A DNA stretch of 64,000 nt from positions 62,001 to 126,000 of the forward strand of contig CAJMPR010000010.1 of NCBI GenBank assembly GCA_905215345.1. The letters run 5' to 3'. The notes beneath the pieces are model-generated. The model did not search any database and was not told the origin of the DNA. It worked only from the letters and a program-made list of their open reading frames with translations. This document shows, piece by piece, positions 43,859 to 53,198 of this stretch (the first letter of the stretch is position 1; each line of letters starts with the position of its first letter). Source of the DNA: an uncultured bacterium. GTDB lineage: Bacteria > Bacteroidota > Bacteroidia > Bacteroidales > Bacteroidaceae. Made by a program: the position numbers and the translations under genes.

Positions 43859-46009
43859 ATGCAAGAAGCTGAAATGACACAATTTTTTCATAACATGATA
43901 TCCGCAGTTCTCGGTATATCAGAAAGACAAATCAAGCAAACATTAAAATTGCTCAATGACGGAGCAACCATACCATTCATCAGTCGTTATCGAAAAGAGA
44001 TGACAGGAGGATTGGATGAAGTACAAATAGAAGCCATTCAAACCCAATTTGATAAATTGAATGAAACCGCTAAACGCAAGGAGACAATAATCAATACTAT
44101 CCAAGAATCGGGTAAAATGACTCCCGAATTGCAAAAACGAATTAATGATACATGGGACAGTACCGTTTTGGAAGATATATATTTACCTTATAAACCCAAG
44201 CGAAAGACACGTGCAGAAGTCGCCCGGCAAAAAGGTCTGGAACCACTGGCTACCTTATTAATGTTACAACGAGAACCTCATCCGGAACAACGTGCCGTCA
44301 GTTTTATAAAAGGAGAAGTTAAAGATGTGAATGATGCTTTGAAAGGTGCCCGTGACATCATAGCCGAACAGGTAAGCGAGAACGAAAAAGCCCGTAACAC
44401 AATACGAAACTCTTTTTCCCGCCAAGCAATGTTAACGGCTAAAGTTATAAAAGGCAAAGAGGAAGAAGGAACTAAATACAGAGATTATTTTGATTGTTCC
44501 GAACCGCTTAAACGGTGTAGTTCGCACCGTCTGCTTGCTATTCGTCGTGCAGAAATGGAAGGAGTGCTTAAAGTAAGTATTAGCCCGGATGATGAGGAAT
44601 GTGTAGAACGTCTGGAAAAGCTGTTTGTACAAAGTAATAATGCTTGTGGGAAACAAGTGGCTGAGGCAGTTCAAGATGCATACAAACGATTATTGAGCCC
44701 CTCTATTGAAACAGAGTTTGCCTCACAAAGCAAAGAACGCGCTGACGAAGAAGCTATACGAGTTTTTGCAGAGAATTTGCGTCAGCTGTTGTTAGCTTCA
44801 CCTTTAGGACAGAAACGGGTATTGGGGATAGATCCGGGCTTCCGCACTGGTTGTAAAGTGGTATGTTTAGACGCACAAGGTAACCTCCTGCATAATGAAA
44901 ATATCTATCCCCATCCACCGGTCAGTAAACCGCAGGAGGCTTTTTCCAAAATACAAAAAATGATAGAAGCATATAAGATAGAAGCCATTGCTATAGGTAA
45001 TGGTACAGCCAGTCGGGAAACAGAAGATTTTCTGAAACACCAGACTTTCAACCGTGAAGTACTGATTTTTATTGTCAGTGAACAAGGAGCTTCTATTTAT
45101 TCGGCATCCAAGATCGCCAGAGATGAGTTTCCCGAATATGATGTAACTGTACGAGGGGCAGTCTCTATTGCCCGCCGTCTGATGGATCCGCTTGCTGAAC
45201 TCGTCAAGATAGAACCCAAATCTATCGGTGTAGGACAATACCAACATGATGTAGACCAAAGTAAACTGAAAAAATCACTTGACCAAACTGTAGAAAATTG
45301 TGTAAATCTGGTTGGTGTAAACTTGAACACAGCAAGTAGCCATCTGCTGACTTATATATCAGGGCTTGGTCCGCAACTTGCCCAGAATATAGTTAACTAT
45401 CGTACCGAAAACGGAGCATTCACTTCACGTAAAGAGTTAATGAAAGTGCCTCGCATGGGTGCAAAAGCTTTTGAACAGTGCGCAGGCTTCTTACGTATTC
45501 CAGGTGCTAAAAACATATTAGATAATACAGCCGTCCATCCAGAAAGTTATCATATTGTGGAACAGATGGCTAAAGACTTAGGATGCAGTGTTGCAGAATT
45601 GATTGCCAATAAAGAGTTGAGGCTGAAGATTCAGCCGGATCGCTATCTCTCCCCTACTGTAGGAATGCCTACTCTAAAAGATATCCTGCAAGAGTTGGAA
45701 AAGCCTGGACGCGACCCTCGTGGTCCTATCAAAGTATTTGAGTTCGACAAAAACGTACGTACTATTGACGACCTGCGTATAGGTATGGAGCTGCCCGGTA
45801 TTGTTGGTAATATAACCAACTTCGGTGCATTCGTAGATATAGGCATCAAAGAAAACGGACTGGTACATCTTTCCCAACTTGCTCAGAAATACATATCAGA
45901 TCCTAATGAAATTGTTTCCATTCATCAACAAGTACGCGTAAAAGTGCTTAGTGTGGACATTGACCGTAAACGGATACAGTTAACGATGATTGGAGTAGAA
46001 CAGGAGTAA
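43859..46009 (+). CDS. tex: Tex family S1 RNA-binding protein
   Basis: A conserved cytosolic nucleic-acid-binding factor linked to transcription. Domains in order: Tex N-terminal helical region, YqgF/RNase H-like domain (VLGIDPGFRTGCKVVCLD near 320), helix-hairpin-helix region (about 490-560, LTYISGLGPQLAQNIVNYR) and a C-terminal S1 domain (about 640-712, GIVGNITNFGAFVDIGIKEN). At 716 residues it is full-length. A second in-frame ATG at 43874 fits the promoter position better. The last 30 bp overlap the longest frame of the convergent CPBP gene at their 3' ends. Confidence 0.95.
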   Translation: MQEAEMTQFFHNMISAVLGISERQIKQTLKLLNDGATIPFISRYRKEMTGGLDEVQIEAIQTQFDKLNETAKRKETIINTIQESGKMTPELQKRINDTWDSTVLEDIYLPYKPKRKTRAEVARQKGLEPLATLLMLQREPHPEQRAVSFIKGEVKDVNDALKGARDIIAEQVSENEKARNTIRNSFSRQAMLTAKVIKGKEEEGTKYRDYFDCSEPLKRCSSHRLLAIRRAEMEGVLKVSISPDDEECVERLEKLFVQSNNACGKQVAEAVQDAYKRLLSPSIETEFASQSKERADEEAIRVFAENLRQLLLASPLGQKRVLGIDPGFRTGCKVVCLDAQGNLLHNENIYPHPPVSKPQEAFSKIQKMIEAYKIEAIAIGNGTASRETEDFLKHQTFNREVLIFIVSEQGASIYSASKIARDEFPEYDVTVRGAVSIARRLMDPLAELVKIEPKSIGVGQYQHDVDQSKLKKSLDQTVENCVNLVGVNLNTASSHLLTYISGLGPQLAQNIVNYRTENGAFTSRKELMKVPRMGAKAFEQCAGFLRIPGAKNILDNTAVHPESYHIVEQMAKDLGCSVAELIANKELRLKIQPDRYLSPTVGMPTLKDILQELEKPGRDPRGPIKVFEFDKNVRTIDDLRIGMELPGIVGNITNFGAFVDIGIKENGLVHLSQLAQKYISDPNEIVSIHQQVRVKVLSVDIDRKRIQLTMIGVEQE

Positions 46010-46828
46010 AATTCCTGTTCCTATCATTATTAAAACCATACAAATAATGGAGCCTTCAAACCCAAAGGCTCCACCATTAAGGATGCTGGCCTCTGGAAGG
46101 CGAGTCAGAAGAAGACTCTCACCCAATATATTTCCACTGACTTCATAACCCAGTATTGGTCCCTGTATCCAGTTCCAAAACAAATGCAAGGAAATGGGAA
46201 AAGCAAGATTACGTGTGTACACATAGGACATACCCAACAGGAATCCTGCCAATATTATATTAAGAAATGGAAGAAAAGTAAAATTAGGATTGAACAAATG
46301 CAATAACGAAAAGAGCAGAGAAGAAATGAGCAATGCCCAGAAACGGTTGACTCCTCCGTTCAACAAACGACCCAGTATAAACCCACGCATCGTCACCTCT
46401 TCAACCACCGCCACCAGCAGGCAAAAGAGAAAAGTGGCCGACAATGCAGTAGGATGGAAAGTAACCTCAATTACCTCTACCACCCCCAGCAATAAAGAGG
46501 TTCCAAACCCCACTGCATAAAGCGCAGAAGCAAACAACATCCCCCATAGCAAGTCTTTCCAACGTCCTTTCATCGACAATCCCAAACTACCGAAGGAAAA
46601 GCTGCGATAACGACATAATATCCAAATGGAACAAAAAGTGCTGATGAGCATAAGCACTTCGTTAATAATCAGTAGCGGCATCTTTACCCCATCAGCCTTA
46701 TCATAAATCAACCCAAATGGTATAAACAGGCATATAAATACAAAAACAGCCATTGCTACAAATGCAAATACGACGATATCAGTTATCGCTTTACCCAAAC
46801 GTTTCTTGTTTGTAGAAGTGGTCTCCAT
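45980..46828 (-). CDS. CPBP family intramembrane protease (Abi-like)
   Basis: A 282-residue membrane protein with about eight helices. Motif 1 of the CPBP (Rce1-like) family is clear: VVEEVTMRGFILGRL, with the Glu-Glu and Arg. The later His motifs lie in SLLHLFNPNF and HLFWNWIQG. Function in Bacteroides is unknown. Relatives process prenylated or leader peptides or bind bacteriocins. ATG 46828 (METTSTNKKR) is preferred to 46897, because the extra upstream residues do not look like part of the family and the -7-like box at 46853-46860 lies between the two. It converges on tex with a 30-bp 3' overlap. Confidence 0.85.
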   Translation of the reverse strand: METTSTNKKRLGKAITDIVVFAFVAMAVFVFICLFIPFGLIYDKADGVKMPLLIINEVLMLISTFCSIWILCRYRSFSFGSLGLSMKGRWKDLLWGMLFASALYAVGFGTSLLLGVVEVIEVTFHPTALSATFLFCLLVAVVEEVTMRGFILGRLLNGGVNRFWALLISSLLFSLLHLFNPNFTFLPFLNIILAGFLLGMSYVYTRNLAFPISLHLFWNWIQGPILGYEVSGNILGESLLLTRLPEASILNGGAFGFEGSIICMVLIMIGTGILLLFYSNHR

Positions 46829-46852
46829 ACTTTTTTGTTCATTAATATTGGG

Positions 46853-46913
46853 CAAAAATAACAATAAAAAATAGGAATCATTATTCTTGATTGCCATAAT
46901 CTTCCTATATTTG
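46853..46913. promoter_or_regulatory. Divergent -7 boxes, CPBP protease and LRR protein
   Basis: Minus strand: TATTTTTG (CAAAAATA at 46853-46860), 25 bp before ATG 46828. Plus strand: TATATTTG at 46906-46913, 30 bp before ATG 46943. The -33 elements are weak on both sides. Confidence 0.4.
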
Positions 46914-46942
46914 AAAATTCTAATTAATCTGACATTTAAAAC

Positions 46943-47989
46943 ATGAATCTAAGAAAAATATTTTTAGTTATTGCCGGATTGGGACTTATATTGAATGTTT
47001 CTGCCCAAAAATCAAAAAGATATACTGTTGCAAAGCCCGGCACTCTGATAGAAATGCTGACTGAAGACGAAGCAAATGAAATCACCCACCTCACTCTGCA
47101 AGGTAAGTTGAATGCTATTGATTTCCGTCATTTAAGAGACGAGTTTAAGAATCTGCAAATATTGGATATTTCAAATGTATCCATCAGCATGTATGCAGGA
47201 AAGAATGGTACGCACCCTGACCGTTTTTACGTTTATCCGCCTAACTGTATCCCTTCATATGCGTTTTGTAAGCAGCAGGCAGATGGTACGTATGAAGGCA
47301 AAACAACCTTGACCCAGATCATTCTTTCTGACAAAACTAAAAATATTGAAGACGGAGCTTTCAAAGGATGCACCAATCTTAAAATATGTCAGATAAGGAA
47401 AAAAACTCCTCCAAATTTAATGGATGAAGCCCTGGCTGACAGTATCACAGCCATATTTGTCCCGTTGGGTAGTACCGATGCTTATCGTCATGAGAAAAAA
47501 TGGGATACCTTTGCTTTTATTGAAGGGGAGCCTGTGGGGGTCACTGTGCAAATTGCTACAATGGGAAGTCTGGCCAGCGAACTTGTGAGAGCCGGAATTC
47601 AGCCACACACCGTAAATTACCTCACCGTAGAAGGAAAAATGGATGAAGCCGACTTCACACTCGTACGCAACTATATGCCCAATTTAGTATCGGTAGATTT
47701 ATCCAAATGTAATGCCACTGCAATTCCCGACTATACATTTACCCAAAAGAAGTATTTACTGAATATCACTTTGCCTCACGGCTTGAAAAGTATTGGCCAA
47801 CGTGCTTTCAGTGGTTGTGGACGCTTGTGCGGCACACTGGAACTTCCATCGGGCGTAACAGCCATCGAATATGGTGCTTTCATGGGATGCAAAAACCTGC
47901 GCTATGTAATGGCTACAGGCAATAAGATAACAACATTGGGAGATGCTATTTTCGGTGATGAAGCAAATAAGTTGGTTTATAAACCATAA
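46943..47989 (+). CDS. BspA-like leucine-rich repeat protein
   Basis: A 348-residue exported protein with signal peptide (about 1-21, ending VSAQ). It has BspA-type leucine-rich repeats in two blocks (DEFKNLQILDISNVSIS, then LTQIILSDKTKNIEDGAF and LKSIGQRAFSGCGRLCGTLE). Such proteins are surface or periplasmic binding modules in Bacteroidales. No Por sorting domain or lipobox is seen, so its final location is unclear. It stands alone, bounded by its own -7 box and a 3' hairpin. Confidence 0.88.
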   Translation: MNLRKIFLVIAGLGLILNVSAQKSKRYTVAKPGTLIEMLTEDEANEITHLTLQGKLNAIDFRHLRDEFKNLQILDISNVSISMYAGKNGTHPDRFYVYPPNCIPSYAFCKQQADGTYEGKTTLTQIILSDKTKNIEDGAFKGCTNLKICQIRKKTPPNLMDEALADSITAIFVPLGSTDAYRHEKKWDTFAFIEGEPVGVTVQIATMGSLASELVRAGIQPHTVNYLTVEGKMDEADFTLVRNYMPNLVSVDLSKCNATAIPDYTFTQKKYLLNITLPHGLKSIGQRAFSGCGRLCGTLELPSGVTAIEYGAFMGCKNLRYVMATGNKITTLGDAIFGDEANKLVYKP

Positions 47990-47995
47990 AAAGTA

Positions 47996-48067
47996 GATTC
48001 ACGCAGATTTACGCAAGAAGTTTTCTTTTCTTTGCAAATGAATAATCCTTGTAGATTTGCGTGAATC
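47996..48067. terminator. Long hairpin between convergent genes
   Basis: The 17-nt arm at 47996-48012 (GATTCACGCAGATTTAC) pairs with 48051-48067 (GTAGATTTGCGTGAATC) with 15 Watson-Crick and two G-T pairs. The loop is 38 nt and A/T-rich. It lies between the ends of the LRR gene and the PAS kinase gene and may work in both directions. It has no strong T-run. Confidence 0.55.
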
Positions 48068-48091
48068 TGCGTTATTGATTTCCTTTTTTAG

Positions 48092-50395
48092 TTATTTGTG
48101 TTCCAAGGGAATTTCCGCCCAAAATGTAGACCCTTTGCCAATTTCTGAATCTACCCCGATACTACCACCTTGCGCATCAATTATTGCTTTGCAAATAGAA
48201 AGTCCTAATCCTGTACCTTGCGCAAATGCATTCAACTTTTCAAAACGAGTGAATATTTTCTCTTTATCCTTTTCCTGAATACCAATTCCCGTATCCGTAC
48301 AATAGATTCTCAAACGATTATCATCAATAGTGTATCCTATCTTAATAAAACCTGCTTGGGTAAACTTTATTGCATTATTGACAAAATTCATCATTATCTG
48401 ACTAAGCCGTCCCCTATCCCAATTAACAATATTGCTTTGATTAGGATTTTCATAAATAAACGCAACATCGGGATTCATCTTTTGGCTATAAACGGTGGTT
48501 AGCTCCGTAAAAAGCATAGATACATCAAAAATACTTTTCACCAATTCTACCCCTGCTTCTATTTTAGAAAGATCAAGAATGTCATTGATAAGTGTCAATA
48601 AGAGATTATTATTAGTAGAGATAATCTTCAAGTACTCTGCACGTTCTTCCTTATCTTCCGTATAATGAAGCAGTTCGGAAAAACCTACAATAGCATTGAG
48701 CGGAGTACGTATTTCGTGACTCATATTTGCCAGAAAGGATGACTTAAGTTTATCAGACTGTTCCGCCTTTTCTTTTGCAATAATGGCTTCATTTCTTGTG
48801 GCTTCCAATTCACTCAGAATTTGCTTACGATGAGTAATATTATCTATGCGAAGAATCACCCCTTCAATCTCATCCAATTCATTCAGTACCGGATTGGCAT
48901 AAACCTCAAAAGTCCCATTTGAAGTAAAAAATTCTGAATGCTCAACTTGTTTTGATACCATTGCACGCATCATAGCACATCCTTGGCAGGGCACTTCTGC
49001 ATCACGACTACTTTCATAACACAATTTTCCAACTTCATAGTACCGTCTACCACCCGGTTGAACAGGAAAGATAGAAGATACATTTTCCCAAATCACTTTG
49101 TAATCAGGAGACACGAATACAAGTCCCGAGTTTATATTATTTAAGATTAAGCTATTTTGTTTGTTTCTGTTTTTTAGTTCTTTCGTTAGCTCATGCCATT
49201 CAGTCACATCTCTTTGCGTACCTGTAAGACAAACAATCTTTCCATCTTTCTTTTTCGGAATAATCTGACTTTCGTAATAACGATATTCACCATTCTCTGA
49301 CAAATAGCGAAATATAGCAACGCCTTTATCCTTTTCTCCACGACTCATAGCATCCAATAAATCAATTTGCATCTGATGATCGTCAGGATGCAACATTTTC
49401 AGATTATCTTCCAAAGTAAGTTTTTCGCCGGCAAGTGCATTCCCTAACACAGTATAAAAATCCTTTGATTCCACATTATACATCCATGCAGCCATGTTTC
49501 CTGCCTCTAAGGCCAAACCCAAATTCAGATGAGCTTCTTGTAGTTCTTGATTTTTCTTTTCATAATTAGTCATGTCAGATATGATCAACATCATTGCCTG
49601 AACTTTACCATTTTCATTCTTTATTTTCCTAACTTTACAGTTCAGATAAATCAATTCACACAACTCTGTTTTAAAGTAGTTCTTCTGAGCTGCTGTTTGC
49701 AGATTGTATTGGATATCCGCTTCCACGAGATCATTATTCCTTATCTTTTCTTTAAGATGCTCCGGAATAATAGGATCTTCAAACAGATTAATACGTTTGG
49801 CTAAGTGAGCTTTAATATCTTCTACACCAAAAAGAATGGCCAATGTGGAATTAATAAATTGCTGGTAACCGTCTTTATCATATATAGCTAATCCGATAGG
49901 AAGCATTTCAACAATAGCTTCCCTTTCCCGATGTAGTTGTTTGTATCGATCATTCAGTTCTCTCTCTCTTGTAATATCCTGAGTTGAAATAATTGTTCCT
50001 TCAAATTCCCCTTTTTCGTTTAGCACAGGCATAATCTTATTTTGAATCAAAGCTTTACCTGATTTAGTACATCCGGAATAGTAATTTTCTTTCTTCAGTA
50101 AATCGAAATCATAATAAAAATTACATACACATAAACGACATTTATCAGCTTCATTCTTTACCTGTAACTTATAGTTCGGATTATCGTAAAGACATATTCT
50201 ACTTTCCAACAGATGTTTCTTATCTGTACAACCATAAATTTGAAGGGCACTTTCATTGATATCAATTAAAATACCGTTTTTGTCATAATATTCCAAACCG
50301 ATAGGAGCTGTATTAAAGATCGCTTCATAATCTAACACACAGCCATTTATCCCCTTATTATCTTTTTTTTGATTGCCTGTTTTATACGTTTCCAT
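48092..50395 (-). CDS. Multi-PAS cytosolic sensor histidine kinase
   Basis: A 767-residue kinase without membrane helices or signal peptide. Four PAS-type domains lie in the first 540 residues, each ending in a DIT-like motif (TQDITRERE, ISDMTNYEKK, QRDVTEWHE, IDNITHRKQ). The kinase core has NMSHEIRTPLNAI (His near 557), the N-box MNFVNNAIKF, DTGIGI and GTGLGLSIC. Two PAS domains have Cys clusters (RLCVCNF; KLCYESS, then VPCQGC), which may hold a metal or sense redox. There is no receiver domain and no adjacent response regulator. The C-terminal core closely resembles that of the kinase at 41853. Confidence 0.9.
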   Translation of the reverse strand: METYKTGNQKKDNKGINGCVLDYEAIFNTAPIGLEYYDKNGILIDINESALQIYGCTDKKHLLESRICLYDNPNYKLQVKNEADKCRLCVCNFYYDFDLLKKENYYSGCTKSGKALIQNKIMPVLNEKGEFEGTIISTQDITRERELNDRYKQLHREREAIVEMLPIGLAIYDKDGYQQFINSTLAILFGVEDIKAHLAKRINLFEDPIIPEHLKEKIRNNDLVEADIQYNLQTAAQKNYFKTELCELIYLNCKVRKIKNENGKVQAMMLIISDMTNYEKKNQELQEAHLNLGLALEAGNMAAWMYNVESKDFYTVLGNALAGEKLTLEDNLKMLHPDDHQMQIDLLDAMSRGEKDKGVAIFRYLSENGEYRYYESQIIPKKKDGKIVCLTGTQRDVTEWHELTKELKNRNKQNSLILNNINSGLVFVSPDYKVIWENVSSIFPVQPGGRRYYEVGKLCYESSRDAEVPCQGCAMMRAMVSKQVEHSEFFTSNGTFEVYANPVLNELDEIEGVILRIDNITHRKQILSELEATRNEAIIAKEKAEQSDKLKSSFLANMSHEIRTPLNAIVGFSELLHYTEDKEERAEYLKIISTNNNLLLTLINDILDLSKIEAGVELVKSIFDVSMLFTELTTVYSQKMNPDVAFIYENPNQSNIVNWDRGRLSQIMMNFVNNAIKFTQAGFIKIGYTIDDNRLRIYCTDTGIGIQEKDKEKIFTRFEKLNAFAQGTGLGLSICKAIIDAQGGSIGVDSEIGKGSTFWAEIPLEHK

Positions 50396-50448
50396 AATTT
50401 AAATGCAATATGATATCCAATTCCCTCACACATATAGCTATATTATAA

Positions 50449-50456
50449 CAAAGTTA
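50449..50456 (-). promoter_or_regulatory. -7 box for the PAS kinase
   Basis: CAAAGTTA, read on the minus strand as TAACTTTG, lies 53 bp before ATG 50395. No good -33 was seen. Confidence 0.4.
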
Positions 50457-50487
50457 CAATTAATTTATTAATGTGAAAGTTATTAGC

Positions 50488-50530
50488 AATAAAAAAAATC
50501 CAGACATTGCTACTGCAACGTCTGGATTTA
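50488..50530 (-). terminator. Intrinsic terminator of the ABC-F gene
   Basis: AAATCCAGAC (50496-50505) pairs perfectly with GTCTGGATTT (50520-50529) with a 14-nt loop. On the minus strand the stem is followed by a run of eight T residues. It lies about 110 bp past the ABC-F stop codon. The rest of 50530-50641 shows nothing coding. Confidence 0.85.
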
Positions 50531-50641
50531 AAAACTGTTTTAAATTCTAACCGGAGCGGGTTCTTATTATTTGTAACATCTGAAGTCTCGATTGAGATAT
50601 CAGAAATATTATCTAAAAACTCTCGAAGAGAACGGTCTTCA

Positions 50642-52255
50642 TTACTTATATAACTTAGCTCTCAGTTCTTTGATATGATCAGATGTAATATACTCATCAT
50701 ATTCCATCATTTTGTCAATGATACCATTCGGTGTCAATTCAATGATACGGTTTGATACAGTCTGAATGAACTCGTGGTCATGAGATGCAAATAAAATATT
50801 CCCTTTATAAGCCTTCAGATTATTATTGAATGCCTGAATAGACTCCAAGTCGAGGTGATTGGTCGGCGTATCCAAAATCAGACAGTTGGCGTTGCGCAGC
50901 TGCATACGGGCAATCATACAACGCATTTTCTCACCACCCGACAATACACTCGCTTTCTTCAACACCTCTTCACCGGAAAATAACATGCGTCCCAGAAAAC
51001 CTTTCATATAAACCTCGTTACCTTCTCCAAACTGGCTCAACCAGTCCACCAAATTCAGATCGGTATTGAAGAAATCAGTATTATCCAACGGCAAGTAGGC
51101 AGTAGTAATAGTAACACCCCAGTTGAATGTTCCAGCATCCGGCTTCATATTTCCATTGATAATCTCAAATAAGGCAGTCATAGCACGTGGATCATGTGAT
51201 AAAAACACGATTTTATCTCCTTTCTCCACATTGAAATTTACATCACGGAATAATACTGTACCGTCTTCCAGTGTCTTTGTCAGACCTGACACTTCCAATA
51301 TTTGGTTACCCGGCTCACGTTCCGGCGTAAAGATAATCCCCGGATATTTACGGGATGAAGGCTTAATTTCTTCTACATTCAGTTTCTCCAACATTTTCTT
51401 ACGGCTGGTGGTCTGCTTACTTTTCGCCACATTGGCACTGAAACGACGGATAAATTCTTCCAATTCTTTCTTCTTCTCCTCAGCCTTTGCCTTTTGATTC
51501 TGCTGCTGACGAAGAGCCAGCTGACTGGATTCATACCAGAAACTATAGTTGCCGGCAAACTGATTGATTTTGCCATAGTCTATATCGACCGTATGAGTAC
51601 AAACTGAATCAAGGAAGTGACGGTCATGACTCACTACCAACACGGTATGTTCAAAATTCGATAGATACTCTTCCAACCAAGTCACAGTATCCATGTCTAA
51701 GTCATTGGTCGGCTCATCCAGTAATAAGTTATCAGGGTTACCATACAAAGCCTGCGCCAACATAACGCGTACTTTTTCCTTATTATTCAGCTCACCTACC
51801 AATACATAGTGTTTATCTTCTTTTATGCCCAATCCACTCAATAATGCAGCAGCATCGCTTTCGGCATTCCAACCGTCTAATTCGGCAAACTTTTCTTCCA
51901 ATTCCGATACTTTCAAACCATCCTCGTCCGTAAAATCTTCCTTAGCATACAACTCTTCGCGTTGTTTCATAATATCCCACAACACAGTATGTCCCATCAT
52001 CACGGTATCCATTACCGTAAAAGCATCCCACTTGAAGTGGTCTTGGCTCAAAACAGAAAGACGTTCACCGGGGCCAAGCATAATGGAACCCGTAGTCGGA
52101 TCCAAATCACCTGAGATAGTTCTTAAGAAAGTAGACTTTCCAGCACCATTGGCACCAATAATACCATAACAATTACCACTAGTAAACTTTAAGTTTACAT
52201 CATTAAACAACACTCTTTTACCAAACTGCACCGATACGTTCGAGACTGTAATCAT
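50642..52255 (-). CDS. ABC-F family ATPase (YbiT-like)
   Basis: A 537-residue soluble protein with two ABC ATPase domains and no membrane part, which is the ABC-F layout of ribosome-acting factors. Domain 1 Walker A is IGANGAGKSTFLR, with LLLDEPTNDLDMDTV and the switch VVSHDRHFLD. Domain 2 has LSGGEKMRCMIARMQL and LILDTPTNHLDL. The first signature motif is degenerate (LNNKEKVR), as in the YbiT subgroup. The interdomain linker (about 245-300) is rich in Lys, Glu and Gln. It probably acts in translation. Resistance-type ABC-F function is less likely from the motifs. Confidence 0.9.
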   Translation of the reverse strand: MITVSNVSVQFGKRVLFNDVNLKFTSGNCYGIIGANGAGKSTFLRTISGDLDPTTGSIMLGPGERLSVLSQDHFKWDAFTVMDTVMMGHTVLWDIMKQREELYAKEDFTDEDGLKVSELEEKFAELDGWNAESDAAALLSGLGIKEDKHYVLVGELNNKEKVRVMLAQALYGNPDNLLLDEPTNDLDMDTVTWLEEYLSNFEHTVLVVSHDRHFLDSVCTHTVDIDYGKINQFAGNYSFWYESSQLALRQQQNQKAKAEEKKKELEEFIRRFSANVAKSKQTTSRKKMLEKLNVEEIKPSSRKYPGIIFTPEREPGNQILEVSGLTKTLEDGTVLFRDVNFNVEKGDKIVFLSHDPRAMTALFEIINGNMKPDAGTFNWGVTITTAYLPLDNTDFFNTDLNLVDWLSQFGEGNEVYMKGFLGRMLFSGEEVLKKASVLSGGEKMRCMIARMQLRNANCLILDTPTNHLDLESIQAFNNNLKAYKGNILFASHDHEFIQTVSNRIIELTPNGIIDKMMEYDEYITSDHIKELRAKLYK

Positions 52256-52301
52256 CTTTATATTTTCGATTTATTTATTTTCGATTCACCTTTTGAAGCT
52301 G

Positions 52302-52309
52302 CAAAGATA
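52302..52309 (-). promoter_or_regulatory. -7 box for the ABC-F gene
   Basis: CAAAGATA, read on the minus strand as TATCTTTG, lies 46 bp before ATG 52255. GTTAAC array B begins 28 bp farther upstream and covers the -33 and upstream region of this promoter. Confidence 0.5.
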
Positions 52310-52337
52310 CGAAATAATACGGTAAAACAGGTTACAA

Positions 52338-52450
52338 CAAGTTAACTTCTTGCATCCTACGAAGTTAACTAACTACATGTAATGAAGTTAACTAATTGCA
52401 TCCTATCAAGTTAACTTCTTATGAATACGATGTTAACTTCCTATTTATAG
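52338..52450 (+). repeat. GTTAAC tandem array B (five units)
   Basis: Units begin at 52338, 52361, 52384, 52407 and 52429, giving spacings of 23, 23, 23 and 22 bp. These are the same as in array A (5920-6032), and the last unit also begins GATGTTAAC after TAC. All five have an intact GTTAAC. The array lies between divergent -7 boxes of the ABC-F gene (52302-52309) and grpE (52483-52490). No gene lies in 52256-52572. Confidence 0.85.
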
Positions 52451-52482
52451 AATATTTCGCTGTCAATCTGGCATAAAAGTAT

Positions 52483-52490
52483 TACCTTTG
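52483..52490 (+). promoter_or_regulatory. -7 box for grpE-dnaJ
   Basis: TACCTTTG fits the TAnnTTTG consensus and lies 82 bp before the first grpE ATG. No TTTG at the -33 position. No CIRCE-type heat-shock repeat was seen. Confidence 0.5.
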
Positions 52491-52572
52491 CAGCGTTTTT
52501 GGCAATAATGATTGTTTTGGCAAAGTTTTTGCAGAGAAAGTCATATCATATTAACTTAAAACCTTTACAACA

Positions 52573-53187
52573 ATGAAAGCGAAAACATTTTATAAGAATA
52601 ATAAGCATAACAATATGGACCCGAAAGAGAAAAAAAACATCCAAGAAGAAGAGCTTAAAGCTCAAAATGCTCCAGATGTGAGTGAAGAGGCAGCTGAACA
52701 TGTAGAGGCTGCTATGAGTGAAGAAGATAAGTTGACGCAAGAATTAGAAAAAGCAAACGCAGAGATTGAAGACCAGAAAGACAAATACTTGCGTTTGTCC
52801 GCGGAGTTCGACAACTATCGTAAACGTACGTTGAAAGAGAAAGCCGAACTGATTCTGAATGGTAGCGAAAAGAGTATCAATAGTATCCTTCCCATTGTTG
52901 ATGACTTTGAGCGTGCTCTTAAAAACATGGAAACCGCAACCGATGTAGCCGCCGTAAAAGAAGGTGTAGAGCTCATCTATAATAAGTTCATGTCAGTATT
53001 AGCTCAAAATGGGGTAAAAGTAATCGAAACCAAAGAGCAACCACTCGATACGGACTATCACGAAGCAATTGCCGTAATTCCTGCACCCGACAAAGCACTA
53101 AAAGGTAAAATATTAGATTGTGTACAAACCGGTTACACACTAAACGACAAAGTGATCCGCCACGCCAAAGTAGTGGTTGGAGAATAA
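52573..53187 (+). CDS. grpE: Nucleotide exchange factor GrpE
   Basis: Cochaperone that releases ADP from DnaK. The 204-residue protein has an acidic, low-complexity N-terminus, a long coiled coil (about 55-110, EIEDQKDKYLRLSAEFDNYR) and the C-terminal beta domain with the GrpE signature (KGKILDCVQTGYTLNDKVIR). A later ATG at 52615 (MDPKEKK) is also a good start and would give 190 residues. It lies 11 bp before dnaJ, forming the grpE-dnaJ operon. No dnaK is in the window. Confidence 0.96.
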   Translation: MKAKTFYKNNKHNNMDPKEKKNIQEEELKAQNAPDVSEEAAEHVEAAMSEEDKLTQELEKANAEIEDQKDKYLRLSAEFDNYRKRTLKEKAELILNGSEKSINSILPIVDDFERALKNMETATDVAAVKEGVELIYNKFMSVLAQNGVKVIETKEQPLDTDYHEAIAVIPAPDKALKGKILDCVQTGYTLNDKVIRHAKVVVGE

Positions 53188-53198
53188 CATAAAGTTAT

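Noticed and set aside
45980..46009. 30-bp 3' overlap of tex and the CPBP protease gene considered as regulatory antisense
   Set aside because: Short convergent overlaps are common, and nothing else points to a regulatory role.
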